Source: Methylopila sp. 73B
GTDB lineage: Bacteria; Pseudomonadota; Alphaproteobacteria; Rhizobiales; Methylopilaceae
DNA: 64,000 nt
Direction: 5' to 3'
Assembly: GCF_000526315.1 (NCBI RefSeq)
Contig: NZ_JAFV01000001.1
Coordinates: forward strand, 2,294,001-2,358,000
A program made the position numbers and the translations under genes. This document shows positions 42,104 through 50,033 of the stretch, in pieces (position 1 is the first letter of the stretch; each line of letters starts with the position of its first letter). The notes under the pieces are model-generated. The model was not told where the DNA came from and searched no databases. It saw nothing but the letters and a program-made list of their open reading frames with translations.

Positions 42104-43945
42104 TCACCCGCCATTCAGCACCTTCAAGAACACGTCGCCGAACGCGTCGAGCTTGGCCGCGCCGACGCCCTTCACCTTGGCGAGCGCGGCGGGCGTCTGC
42201 GGCTTGGTGGCGGCCATCTCGACCAGCGTGCGGTCGGCGAAGATCACATAGGCCGGCACGGCGCGGGCGATCGCCAGCTCGCGCCGGAGCGCCTTGAGGC
42301 GACCGAGCAGCTCGCCGTCAACCCCGTCGAAGCCCGCGCTCTCGGCCACCATCCGCCGGCGCTCGCGTTTCTTCTCCTTGGGCTTGGCGATCGTCACCGT
42401 CTCCGCGCCGTCGAGAATACGCCCGCCCTTAGGGCTGAGCTGCAGGCCGCCGTAGGCGCCCGCTTCCACCTTGAGCGCGCCCAGCGCCACAAGCTGGCGG
42501 ACGATGCCGCGCCACTCCGCCGCCGGCCGGTCGGCGCCCTTGCCGAAGCCCGGCAGACGGTCGTGGCCGCGGGCCTCCACCGTCTCGGACATGTGGCCGA
42601 CCGCGAGCGCCACGATGTGCGCCGCGCCGAAGCGCTCGCCGGTGGCCGCGACCAGCCCCAGCAGCAGCCGCGCCTCCCGCGTGCCGTCGATCACCTCGGG
42701 CGGGTCGAGGCAGACGTCGCAGTTGCCGCACGGGCCGGTGGTTTCGCCGAAGTAGGCGAGCAGCGTCTGGCGGCGGCACGAGGTGGTCTCGCAGAAGCCC
42801 ACAAGCGCGTCGAGCCGGCGCGCCTCGACGCGCTTGCGCTCATCGTCGCTGTCCTGCTCGTCGATGAAGCGGCGGCGGGTGCGCACGTCTTCGAGGCCAT
42901 AGAACATCAGCGCTTCGGCGGGCGCGCCATCGCGCCCCGCGCGGCCGATCTCCTGGTAGTAGGCCTCCAGCGAGCCCGGGATGTCGCCATGGACGACGTA
43001 GCGCACGTCAGACTTGTCTATGCCCATGCCGAAGGCGACGGTCGCGACCATGACGACGCCAGGCTCCGCCAGGAACGTCTCCTGCGCAGCCGCCCGCTCG
43101 GACGCCTCCAGCCCGGCGTGGTAGGCGAGCGCGTTGACGCCGGACTTCTTGAGGTTCGCAGCGGTCTCCTCGACCTTCTTGCGCGACAGCCGGTAGACGA
43201 CGCCGCTCAGGCCCGGCCGCGCAGTGACGTAGCGCTCGATCGCGGTCCCGACGTCGCGCTTGTCGGCGACGGAGATCGCGATGTTCGGGCGGTCGAAGCC
43301 GGACACGAAGGAGTCCGCCTTACCCGAGAAAAGCTTTTCGATGATGTCGGCGCGGGTGGCGTCGTCGGCGGTGGCCGTCAGGGCCACGATCCGGGCGCCG
43401 GGGAGCGCGTCCTTCAGGCGGCCGAGCGTGAGATACTCCGAGCGGAAGCTGTGGCCCCACTGCGAGATGCAATGCGCCTCGTCGATCGCCACCAGCGACA
43501 CCGGCAGACGCCCCAGCGCGCCCAGCATGCGCTCCGTCATCAGCCGCTCGGGCGCCATGTAGACGAGCTTGGCCTCGCCGGACGCCACCCGCCGCCAGGA
43601 GGCGACGTTCTCGTCGCGCGACTTCGCGGAGTGGATCGCCTCGGCGCAGACACCGTCGAGGCGCAGCCCCGCGACCTGGTCGTCCATCAGCGCGATCAGC
43701 GGCGACACGACGACCGCAAGCCCGCCGGAGACCAGCGCCGGCACCTGATAGCACAGCGACTTGCCCGCGCCGGTCGGCATGACGGCCAGCACGTCGCGGC
43801 CGGCGAGCAGCGCGTCGATCACCCGCTCCTGCCCGGGGCGGAACTCGTCGAAGCCGAAGGCCGTCTTGAGCACGCGCCGCTTCTCCGCCTCGAGCGCGGG
43901 CTCGAGGGCGACGGACGAGGGGAACGTCAGGGCGGCGGAGGACAC
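42104..43945 (-). CDS. recQ: RecQ family ATP-dependent DNA helicase
   Basis: A 613-residue 3'-5' DNA helicase. Walker A PTGAGKS is at 57-63, and the DEAH box lies in VAIDEAHCISQWGHSFRSEY. Helicase motif VI reads QEIGRAGRDG. The zinc-binding cysteines occur in VGFCETTSCRRQTLLAYFGE and CGNCDVC. An HRDC domain closes the protein (LRRELAIARAVPAYVIFADRTL, VKGVGAAKLDAFGDVFLKVL). All three RecQ domains are present. The DEAH-adjacent sequence GHSFRSEY differs from the usual GHDFRPEY. It acts in recombination and fork repair. Confidence 0.95.
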   Translation of the reverse strand: MSSAALTFPSSVALEPALEAEKRRVLKTAFGFDEFRPGQERVIDALLAGRDVLAVMPTGAGKSLCYQVPALVSGGLAVVVSPLIALMDDQVAGLRLDGVCAEAIHSAKSRDENVASWRRVASGEAKLVYMAPERLMTERMLGALGRLPVSLVAIDEAHCISQWGHSFRSEYLTLGRLKDALPGARIVALTATADDATRADIIEKLFSGKADSFVSGFDRPNIAISVADKRDVGTAIERYVTARPGLSGVVYRLSRKKVEETAANLKKSGVNALAYHAGLEASERAAAQETFLAEPGVVMVATVAFGMGIDKSDVRYVVHGDIPGSLEAYYQEIGRAGRDGAPAEALMFYGLEDVRTRRRFIDEQDSDDERKRVEARRLDALVGFCETTSCRRQTLLAYFGETTGPCGNCDVCLDPPEVIDGTREARLLLGLVAATGERFGAAHIVALAVGHMSETVEARGHDRLPGFGKGADRPAAEWRGIVRQLVALGALKVEAGAYGGLQLSPKGGRILDGAETVTIAKPKEKKRERRRMVAESAGFDGVDGELLGRLKALRRELAIARAVPAYVIFADRTLVEMAATKPQTPAALAKVKGVGAAKLDAFGDVFLKVLNGG

Positions 43946-44270
43946 CGGCCATCTCTAGCGGATTCGGGGGGCGCATGCGCGGGTCGAAGGCGGATTGCTT
44001 CTGGATAACGCGCGCCCGACGAGGGGTTCCCCGCGATCGAGAGCGCCGGCGTGCTTCGAGACGCCTCGCTTCGCGAGGATCCGGCATGAGAAGACCTGAG
44101 CTAAGCCTCCCTCCTCATGCTGAGGAGCCTTCCAAAGGATCGCGTCTCGAAGCACGCGCTGGATCCTCACAAGAACCCCTTCGTCTTTGAGGCCAACGCG
44201 CCGTTCCCACACGTCGCATCCCGTCGACGCCCGCCTTATGTTACCGAACGGCTGATCCGGGAGCCCGCCG
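43946..44270. other. Intergenic region recQ / PepSY gene with palindromic repeat
   Basis: This 325-bp gap lies between the divergent recQ and PepSY genes. It contains palindromic repeat copy A2 (44050-44156). The rest shows no gene and no clear promoter. Confidence 0.5.
44050..44156. repeat. Palindromic intergenic repeat, family A copy 2
   Basis: CGTGCTTCGAGACGC (44050-44064) and GCGTCTCGAAGCACG (44142-44156) are a perfect 15-bp inverted repeat. The inner CCTCATGCTGAGG is present once (about 44112-44124); its partner has decayed to GGCATGAGAAG near 44083. It is a divergent copy of the elements at 40873 and 49679. Confidence 0.75.
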
Positions 44271-45629
44271 ATGACCGACGCCACTCTGCCAGCGCCCGCT
44301 CGCACCGCCGTGACGCGCGAGAACGTCTACCGCGCCGTCTGGCGCTGGCACTTCTACGCCGGGCTGTTCACCCTGCCGTTCCTGTTCATCCTCGCGGTCA
44401 CCGGCGGCGCCTACCTGTTCCGCGACGAGATCGACGGGCTGGTTCACGCCGACCTTAAGTCGGTCGAGGCGCGCGCCGCTGCGCCGCTTGGGGCGGACGC
44501 GCTGATCTCCGCAGCGCTGAAGGCCCACCCCGGCAAGGCCGCGTCGTTCCGCGGCGCGTCGACGCCCGCTGGTTCCGCCGAGGTCACGCTGCGCGACGGC
44601 CACGGGCCCGGCCAGGTGGTCTACGTAGACCCCTACGACGGCCGCGTTCTCGGCGCCTTGCCCGAGGGCGGCTCGGTGATGGACTATGTCCGGCGCCTGC
44701 ATTCGCTCGCGCTGTTCGGTCGGCTCCCGACCGCGCTGATCGAGATCGCGGCCGGCTGGGCGATCGTGCTGGTGGCGACGGGGATCTACCTGTGGTGGCC
44801 GCGCGGCCAACGCGGCGGCGTGGTGACGGTGCGCGCGACGCCGGCGAAACGCGTGTTCTGGCGCGACCTTCACGCCGTCACCGGCGCTTTCGCCGGCGTC
44901 TTCATCGCCTTCCTCGCGCTCACCGGCATGCCATGGTCGCTGGTGTGGGGCGCGGGGCTGAAGACGGTGCTGGCCCAGGCCGGCGGCGGCTACCCCAGCG
45001 GCGTCCGCGCCAACATCCCGATGTCGCCGGTGCCGACCGGCGTCGCCATCCCCGGCACGGGCTGGACCCTGCAGGCTGCGCCCATGCCGCAGTCCACGCC
45101 GCAGGACGCGCCGCCGCTCGGCGTGAACGCCGCCGCGACGATCTTCGCCGACATGGGCTTTCCCGCCGGCTATGGCCTCGCGCTGCCAGCCGGCCCGAAC
45201 GGCGTCTACTCCGCCTCGGCCTACCCAGACGACGTGAGCGGCCAGCGCGTCGCCCACATCGACCAGTACTCGGGCATGACGCTGGTCGACGCGCGCTTCG
45301 CCGACTACGGCGCCGCGGCCAAGGCGATCGAATGGGGCATCAGCGTCCACATGGGCCAGGAGTACGGCCGCGCGAACCAGCTCTTCATGCTTGCGGTCTG
45401 CCTCGCCCTCGTCGGACTCTGCGTCTCGTCCCCCGTGATGTGGTGGAAACGGCGGCCGAAGGGCTCGCTGGGCGTTCCCCCGCCGCCGGTCGACGCCCGA
45501 GCGACGATCGGCGTGGTGGCGATCGTCGCGGTCGCGGGGCTGGTCTTCCCGCTGGTGGGGGCGTCGCTGCTCGCGATGCTCGCCTTCGACGCCTTGCTCA
45601 TGCGGCGGCGAAGGCGGGCGGACCGATAG
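44271..45629 (+). CDS. PepSY domain-containing membrane protein (PiuB-like)
   Basis: A 452-residue membrane protein with four main hydrophobic segments (about 24-44, 143-165, 202-224 and 360-385, plus a C-terminal one). It starts with WRWHFYAGLFTLPFLFILAVTGGAYLFRDEID, characteristic of PepSY-associated TM proteins (PiuB, YoaA types) that act in metal or siderophore reduction. Repeated PepSY-like extracytoplasmic segments follow (VVYVDPYDGRVLGALPEGG; VAHIDQYSGMTLVDARF). It is convergent with the copper chaperone gene, 24 bp away, so a role in copper or iron handling is suggested. Confidence 0.85.
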   Translation: MTDATLPAPARTAVTRENVYRAVWRWHFYAGLFTLPFLFILAVTGGAYLFRDEIDGLVHADLKSVEARAAAPLGADALISAALKAHPGKAASFRGASTPAGSAEVTLRDGHGPGQVVYVDPYDGRVLGALPEGGSVMDYVRRLHSLALFGRLPTALIEIAAGWAIVLVATGIYLWWPRGQRGGVVTVRATPAKRVFWRDLHAVTGAFAGVFIAFLALTGMPWSLVWGAGLKTVLAQAGGGYPSGVRANIPMSPVPTGVAIPGTGWTLQAAPMPQSTPQDAPPLGVNAAATIFADMGFPAGYGLALPAGPNGVYSASAYPDDVSGQRVAHIDQYSGMTLVDARFADYGAAAKAIEWGISVHMGQEYGRANQLFMLAVCLALVGLCVSSPVMWWKRRPKGSLGVPPPPVDARATIGVVAIVAVAGLVFPLVGASLLAMLAFDALLMRRRRRADR

Positions 45630-45653
45630 GCGCGGAGGTCGCGCGCTCGCGGT

Positions 45654-46148
45654 TCAGTGCCCCATGTGCATCTCGGCGCCCTTCGGCTCGCCCGCCGGCC
45701 GATAGCCCACGGCCTCGACGGCGAACTCGACGTCGACCGTTCCCGCCTTCTCGAACGTCAGCGTGGCCTTCAGTTTCTCGCCCTGTTTGAGGGGCTGCTT
45801 GAGGCCGACGAACATGATGTGCTTGCCGCCCGGCGTGAACTCCACCTTGCCGCCGGCCGGCGCTTCGGCGCCGTTCGAGAGCGGGCGCATCTTGGCCACG
45901 CCGTCTTCGGTGAGGCTCTCGTGCAGCTCGGTCTTGTCGGCGAAACTCGCGGCGACTGAGACAAGGCGGTCGGCCTCCTTGCCCGTGTTCGTGACGACCA
46001 GGAAACCGCCGCCGACCTTGGCGCCCGGCGCCGTGGCGCGGACCCAGGGGTGGGCGATTTCGAGGGCGCCGGCCTTGTACTCGTGGGCGGACGCGGCGGC
46101 GGCCATGAGGCTGAGGGTGGCGACAACGCCGATGACGGTGCGGATCAT
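45654..46148 (-). CDS. PCuAC copper chaperone
   Basis: A 164-residue periplasmic protein with a signal peptide (MIRTVIGVVATLSLMAAAASA, then HEYKAGAL). The copper-binding signature H-x10-M-x21/22-H-x-M is present: HESLTEDGVAKM, followed by GGKHIMF. PCuAC proteins deliver Cu(I) to the CuA site of cytochrome c oxidase. A His/Met tail (EMHMGH) ends the protein. ATG at 46148 follows GGAGAACGAG. It is downstream of a small exported protein in the same direction and close to tilS, and convergent with the PepSY gene. Confidence 0.9.
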   Translation of the reverse strand: MIRTVIGVVATLSLMAAAASAHEYKAGALEIAHPWVRATAPGAKVGGGFLVVTNTGKEADRLVSVAASFADKTELHESLTEDGVAKMRPLSNGAEAPAGGKVEFTPGGKHIMFVGLKQPLKQGEKLKATLTFEKAGTVDVEFAVEAVGYRPAGEPKGAEMHMGH

Positions 46149-46210
46149 GATCTCGTTCTCCGGGCGGAGGGGCTGACGCCTCGTCTCCGCGGGATGGACA
46201 GGGGCTTGGC

Positions 46211-46576
46211 TCAGGTGGGACGCGCCGGCGCCGGCGGCCCGCGGGCCATGCCCATCCGCCGCGGCGCGCCGGGGATCGCGCACGCGACGCCGACGCCGGA
46301 GACGCCTGATGGCGTCGTCGCCAGCGCGCCGACGGCGGGCGACGCGGCGTCGAGGACGGCGGAGGGCGGGAGGCGGCAGAGGTCGTCGCAGGCGCAGAGC
46401 GCAGCCGGATCCTCGGTCGACGCCGGGCCCGCCCCGCAGAGCGCGGCCAGGCCGTCGACGCTCGCCATGCGGCCCGCATGGGCGCTGGCGGCGGCCGACG
46501 CGACGACGCCCTCGACCGCCAGCAGATAGGCGGCGACGAGCGCGAGCGCGCGGAAAAGGCGGCTGACCCGGATCAT
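46211..46576 (-). CDS. Small exported protein upstream of PCuAC gene
   Basis: A 121-residue protein with a signal peptide (FRALALVAAYLLAVEGVVASAAASA). The mature part carries four cysteines, including CGAG, CACDDLC and VACAIPG, and ends with Pro/Arg/Ala-rich sequence. I do not recognise a family; small Cys-containing proteins of this kind occur beside copper chaperones. It is 19 bp after tilS and 62 bp before the PCuAC gene, all on the minus strand, so a joint transcript is likely. A metal-related function is inferred from this context. Confidence 0.6.
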   Translation of the reverse strand: MIRVSRLFRALALVAAYLLAVEGVVASAAASAHAGRMASVDGLAALCGAGPASTEDPAALCACDDLCRLPPSAVLDAASPAVGALATTPSGVSGVGVACAIPGAPRRMGMARGPPAPARPT

Positions 46577-46595
46577 ACGCCAGTCTTAGCCGCGC

Positions 46596-47612
46596 TTAGG
46601 CCCCGACGCCACGTCCACTGCGAGGCGGCGCCGCGGTGACGACGATCCGGCCGTCCGCGGTCCAGGCCACGCGGGCCCCGGCGAGGGTCGCGGCGCCGGA
46701 GGAGGTCGCGGAGGTCCGTTCGAACAGGCGCTCGAGCCGGTCGAGCCGGACGCGGGTCTTCCCCAGCGCAGCCACCGCTCGGCCGAGCAATCTGAGGCGG
46801 ATCTCGGCGGGCAGAGCCGCCGCCTCGGGGGCGATGACGGCGCGGTTCGGCGCGAGGCTGAGATGGGCCGCCGCCGCCTTCTCCTCGACGGCCAGGAGCG
46901 CGTCCTCCGCGCGGGCGGCGCGGCGGGCGAAGACGCCGAGGCGCTCCGCCGTCAGGCCCTCGTCCTCCAGAACCGCGCGGCCGGCGCGGAGGCGGGCGCG
47001 GCAGAAGGCGGGGTCGGCGTTCATGGCGTCCTCGGACCAGCCCCAGCCGCGCGCCCGCAGCGTCGCGACCAGCCGGGCCTTGGGCACGCCGAGCAACGGC
47101 CGCAGATGCACCAGCGGCCCCCTCATGCTTTTGGGCCGCATGGCCGCGAGCCCGGCCGGGCCGCTGCCGGCGGCGAGCCGCATCAGCACCGTCTCGGCCT
47201 GGTCGTCGAGCGTATGGGCGGTGGCGAGGGCCTCGGCGCCGATCGCGGCGGCGTGGGCGGCGAGCGCGGCGTAACGGGCGTCCCGCGCCGCCTCCTCGAT
47301 CCGCGCGCCGCGGGAGCCTAAGGGCGCCTCCAGCCGGGCGTGCGGCAGGCCGAGCGCGGTCGCGGCCCTGGCGACGGCGCGGGCTTCGGCGGCGGATTCA
47401 GGACGGAGAGAATGGTCGACGGTGGCGACGGACAGCCGGGTCCCGGTCCGCCCCGCAGCCCAGTCGGCGGCCAGCGCGAGCAACGCCATCGAATCCGCGC
47501 CGCCGGACACGGCGATCAACACGAGGTTAACTCCGGCGAACGTCGGGGTTAACAGCGCGTCGATTTCGTCCGCGCTGAGCGGCGCGGCTTCGCCGCAGCG
47601 GCCGTCGAGCAC
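46596..47612 (-). CDS. tilS: tRNA(Ile)-lysidine synthetase
   Basis: A 338-residue N-type ATP pyrophosphatase that converts C34 of the CAU anticodon in tRNA-Ile to lysidine, which is essential for reading AUA codons. The PP-loop SGGADS is at 36-41, followed by VATVDHSLRPESAAEA and TAHTLDDQAETVLMRLAAG. The N-terminal 15-25 residues precede the motif, and the C-terminal region is short, as in alphaproteobacterial TilS. It lies after cpoB in the tol-pal cluster. In related genomes ftsH usually follows; here the next genes are exported/copper proteins instead. Confidence 0.93.
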   Translation of the reverse strand: MLDGRCGEAAPLSADEIDALLTPTFAGVNLVLIAVSGGADSMALLALAADWAAGRTGTRLSVATVDHSLRPESAAEARAVARAATALGLPHARLEAPLGSRGARIEEAARDARYAALAAHAAAIGAEALATAHTLDDQAETVLMRLAAGSGPAGLAAMRPKSMRGPLVHLRPLLGVPKARLVATLRARGWGWSEDAMNADPAFCRARLRAGRAVLEDEGLTAERLGVFARRAARAEDALLAVEEKAAAAHLSLAPNRAVIAPEAAALPAEIRLRLLGRAVAALGKTRVRLDRLERLFERTSATSSGAATLAGARVAWTADGRIVVTAAPPRSGRGVGA

Positions 47613-47696
47613 GAAAACCGTCTCCTCGCGCGTGGTCGGCGCCAGCTTAGGCGTCCGAAGGGCGCGGCGTAAGCCCGACTACGAGCTTGCCCGACG

Positions 47697-48758
47697 TCAG
47701 CAGGAGATGCGCTTCAGCTCGCGGTCGGTCTGCGGCTTGATGCGGGCGTACTTCTTGCCGGCCTCGGCGATGGTCGCGCAGGCCTCGTCCTTCTTGCCCA
47801 TGCCGTTCAGCGACATCCCAAGCTTCATCATGCTCTCGGGCGCCTTGGCGGACTGCGGGGCGTCCACGTAGATTTTATAGAAGCTGTCGGCGGCGTCGGT
47901 GTACTTCTTGCGCTGGTAGAGGCTCTCGCCCAGCCAGTACTGCGCTTCGGCGGCGCGCGGGTCCTTGGGATAGGCGCGCAGGAAGTCGCGGAAGGTCGAG
48001 TCCGCCAGTTCGTAGTCGCGGCGCTGGATGAAGCCGACGCCCATGTCGAACTGGTCGCGCGGATCGCCGGTGCCGACCGACATGCCGCCGCCGCCGCTCT
48101 GAGGCACGGCGCCGGTCGGGCCGACGGCCGCGCTTTGACGGGCGCCGGGCGGGCGGATGCTCATCGGCGCGTTCGGATCGTCGCCGGGACCGCCGTCGTC
48201 GATCAGGCCGCCGATGGTGTCGCCGCCGCTGCGAGGCGCGCCGAGGTTGGACGGCGCGCCTCCGGAGCCGGACGGACGCCCCGCCGGCGGAGCCCCGAGG
48301 TCGCCGACCGTCGCGCCGCCGCCGGCTCCGGGGCCGGCGTCGCCCCGCTTGCCGGGCTTCGCGCCGCCGCCCTTGCCGCTTTCCAAATCCTGGAGGCGGA
48401 AGTCGACGTCGCCCTGGAAGCGCTTCAGCGCCTCGTCGTTGCGCTTGGTCTGAAACTGGATCTCGTCGAGCCGCCCGTTCAGCTGCCGCATCTGGTTCTC
48501 GAGCCGGTCGAGCCGGACCGCGATGTCGGCGAGCGAGGACGACTGGGCCGGCTGCACCGGCGAGGAGTAGGCCGGGCGCTCCTCGCGGCCGGCGCCGAAA
48601 AAGGCGAGCTTGGTCTCGAGGCCCTCGACGCGGCTCTCCAGCCAGGACGGCGCCGGCCCGGAGCCGGCCTCCATCGCCGTGGCGGCGAAGGGCGCGCACG
48701 TCAGGACGGCGCCGAGCGCCAGGCGTCGGACGAGCGATGAGCGCGCGGCTTTGAACAT
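47697..48758 (-). CDS. cpoB: CpoB/YbgF: tol-pal system cell division coordinator
   Basis: A 353-residue periplasmic protein with a signal peptide (ARSSLVRRLALGAVLTCAPF, then AATAMEA). A coiled coil follows (about 30-115; LADIAVRLDRLENQMRQLNG, LDEIQFQTKR), then a Gly/Pro/Ser-rich linker of about 100 residues, then TPR-like repeats at the C-terminus (QFDMGVGFIQRRDYELADS, AEAQYWLGESLYQRKKY, MMKLGMSLNGMGKKDEA). CpoB links Tol-Pal with peptidoglycan synthesis during constriction. The unusually long Gly-rich linker is the main difference from the Escherichia coli form. It is downstream of pal in one transcription unit. Confidence 0.92.
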   Translation of the reverse strand: MFKAARSSLVRRLALGAVLTCAPFAATAMEAGSGPAPSWLESRVEGLETKLAFFGAGREERPAYSSPVQPAQSSSLADIAVRLDRLENQMRQLNGRLDEIQFQTKRNDEALKRFQGDVDFRLQDLESGKGGGAKPGKRGDAGPGAGGGATVGDLGAPPAGRPSGSGGAPSNLGAPRSGGDTIGGLIDDGGPGDDPNAPMSIRPPGARQSAAVGPTGAVPQSGGGGMSVGTGDPRDQFDMGVGFIQRRDYELADSTFRDFLRAYPKDPRAAEAQYWLGESLYQRKKYTDAADSFYKIYVDAPQSAKAPESMMKLGMSLNGMGKKDEACATIAEAGKKYARIKPQTDRELKRISC

Positions 48759-48880
48759 GGGTGCGACGAATCCGAGCTGATAGAGCAACGATTTCACGCG
48801 GTTAAGCGTCCAGTTCGGCCGAATTAGGGCCGGGTCCGGCGGCGCAGGCCGAAGCCTGGAGCCGCCGGACCCGAAGTCGA

Positions 48881-49408
48881 TCACATTCCGGCGCCGCCCT
48901 GCAGCACAGTAACCGCGCGGCGGTTCTGCGACCAGCAGGAGATGTCGTCGCACACCGCGACCGGCCGCTCCTTGCCGTAGGACGTGGAGCGGATGCGGCC
49001 GCCGCCGACGCCGCGGGCCGCGAGGTAGTCGCGGGTGACCTGCGAGCGTCGCGCGCCGAGCGCGAAGTTGTACTCGCGGGTGCCGCGCTCGTCGGCGTGG
49101 CCTTCGATCAGGATGCCGTAGCGCGGGTAGCGCGACAGCCACTGGGCCTGCTTGTCGAGCGTCGAACGTGCGGTGCTGGTGAGCTCGGTCGAGTCGGTCT
49201 CGAAGAAGACGCGGTCGCCGACGTTCACGACGAAGTCCTGCTGGCTGCCGGGAGGGCCGCCGCGGCCGCCGGCGCCGTAGCCGCCCGCCCCGTTCATGCC
49301 GTCCATGCCGTCGCCGGCGCCCTTTTTCGCGCAGGCTGCCAGAAGCAGCGTCGCGCAGATCGCGGCCGCGAGCTTTCCGCCCTGGCCGATACGCATGGCA
49401 CGCAACAT
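48881..49408 (-). CDS. pal: Pal: peptidoglycan-associated lipoprotein
   Basis: A 175-residue outer-membrane lipoprotein. The signal peptide ends with lipobox LLAAC (about 22-26). A Gly-rich linker (GMDGMNGAGGYGAGGRGGPP) precedes the OmpA-like domain, with FETDSTELTSTARSTLD, ILIEGHADERGTREYNFALGARR and peptidoglycan-binding Asp/Arg in that segment. ATG at 49408 follows AAGGAGTCATC; an upstream ATG at 49447 would add 13 residues. It tethers the outer membrane to peptidoglycan and binds TolB. The 625-bp gap from tolB is large and holds two palindromic repeats. Confidence 0.95.
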   Translation of the reverse strand: MLRAMRIGQGGKLAAAICATLLLAACAKKGAGDGMDGMNGAGGYGAGGRGGPPGSQQDFVVNVGDRVFFETDSTELTSTARSTLDKQAQWLSRYPRYGILIEGHADERGTREYNFALGARRSQVTRDYLAARGVGGGRIRSTSYGKERPVAVCDDISCWSQNRRAVTVLQGGAGM

Positions 49409-49678
49409 CCCCGATGACTCCTTGTGGCTTTCGGTTGCCGCAACCATAGCCGTCTCCCAGTTAACCGAAGGTTCCGTTAGGCTTAAACGTTCGTTACCGG
49501 ACCCTGCGCGGCCGATCGTGTCGGAGCGATGGCTGCGCCCGCGGTCGGCCGCGTTTTCAGATCGTCTGAGTCTTTGAAGACACACGCCCCGTCATGCGCC
49601 GCTTCGGAGGACCCATCTTGGACTTCGAGCGGAAGGCGCTCTCCGGGCCTGTTTGGCGGTGACGGAAGGCGGCCGTTG

Positions 49679-49823
49679 GGCGCAGTGCGTGCTTCGGGGC
49701 GCCGCCCTATGGGCGGCTCTTCAGCATGAGGCGCGTTTGAGTTTCGGAAGGTGAAACAATCAAGAACGCCCTCATGCTGAGGAGCCCGCCTCTCGGCGGG
49801 CGTCTCGAAGCACGCACTGCGCC
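49679..49823. repeat. Palindromic intergenic repeat, family A copy 3
   Basis: GGCGCAGTGCGTGCTTCG (49679-49696) and CGAAGCACGCACTGCGCC (49806-49823) are a perfect 18-bp inverted repeat. The inner CTCATGCTGAGGAGC box (about 49771-49785) matches the other copies. The interior differs, which shows the arms are the conserved part. Confidence 0.8.
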
Positions 49824-49886
49824 TCAACTCGGATTTCCAAACGCGTCGGCTCGCCCGTTCGAAGCGCGACCGAGGATCCTTACGGC

Positions 49887-49978
49887 CGTCATGCCCCGGT
49901 TTATCCGGGGCATCCAGACCAGATCATCGAGAGGGAGAGCGGGAGGCCTGGATGCCCCGGATAAACCGGGGCATGACG
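49887..49978. repeat. Palindromic intergenic repeat, family B
   Basis: A perfect 31-bp inverted repeat: 49887-49917 and 49948-49978, centred on a 30-bp loop. Each arm contains ATGCCCCGGTTTATCCGGGG or its complement; the GGGGCATC and CCGG blocks make each arm nearly palindromic itself. It is an unrelated element to family A and lies 64 bp from it. Confidence 0.85.
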
Positions 49979-50033
49979 CGCGCGCGTTCAGGAAAGCGTC
50001 CCCTCCCCGCAAAAGCGGCAAGAGAACGTCGCC

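Larger units (their letters stand above)
49409..50033. other. Long tolB-pal intergenic region with two palindromic repeats
   Basis: This 625-bp gap lies inside the tol-pal cluster. It contains palindromic repeats A3 (49679-49823) and B1 (49887-49978). The remainder shows no gene on either strand that I can support. Confidence 0.6.
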
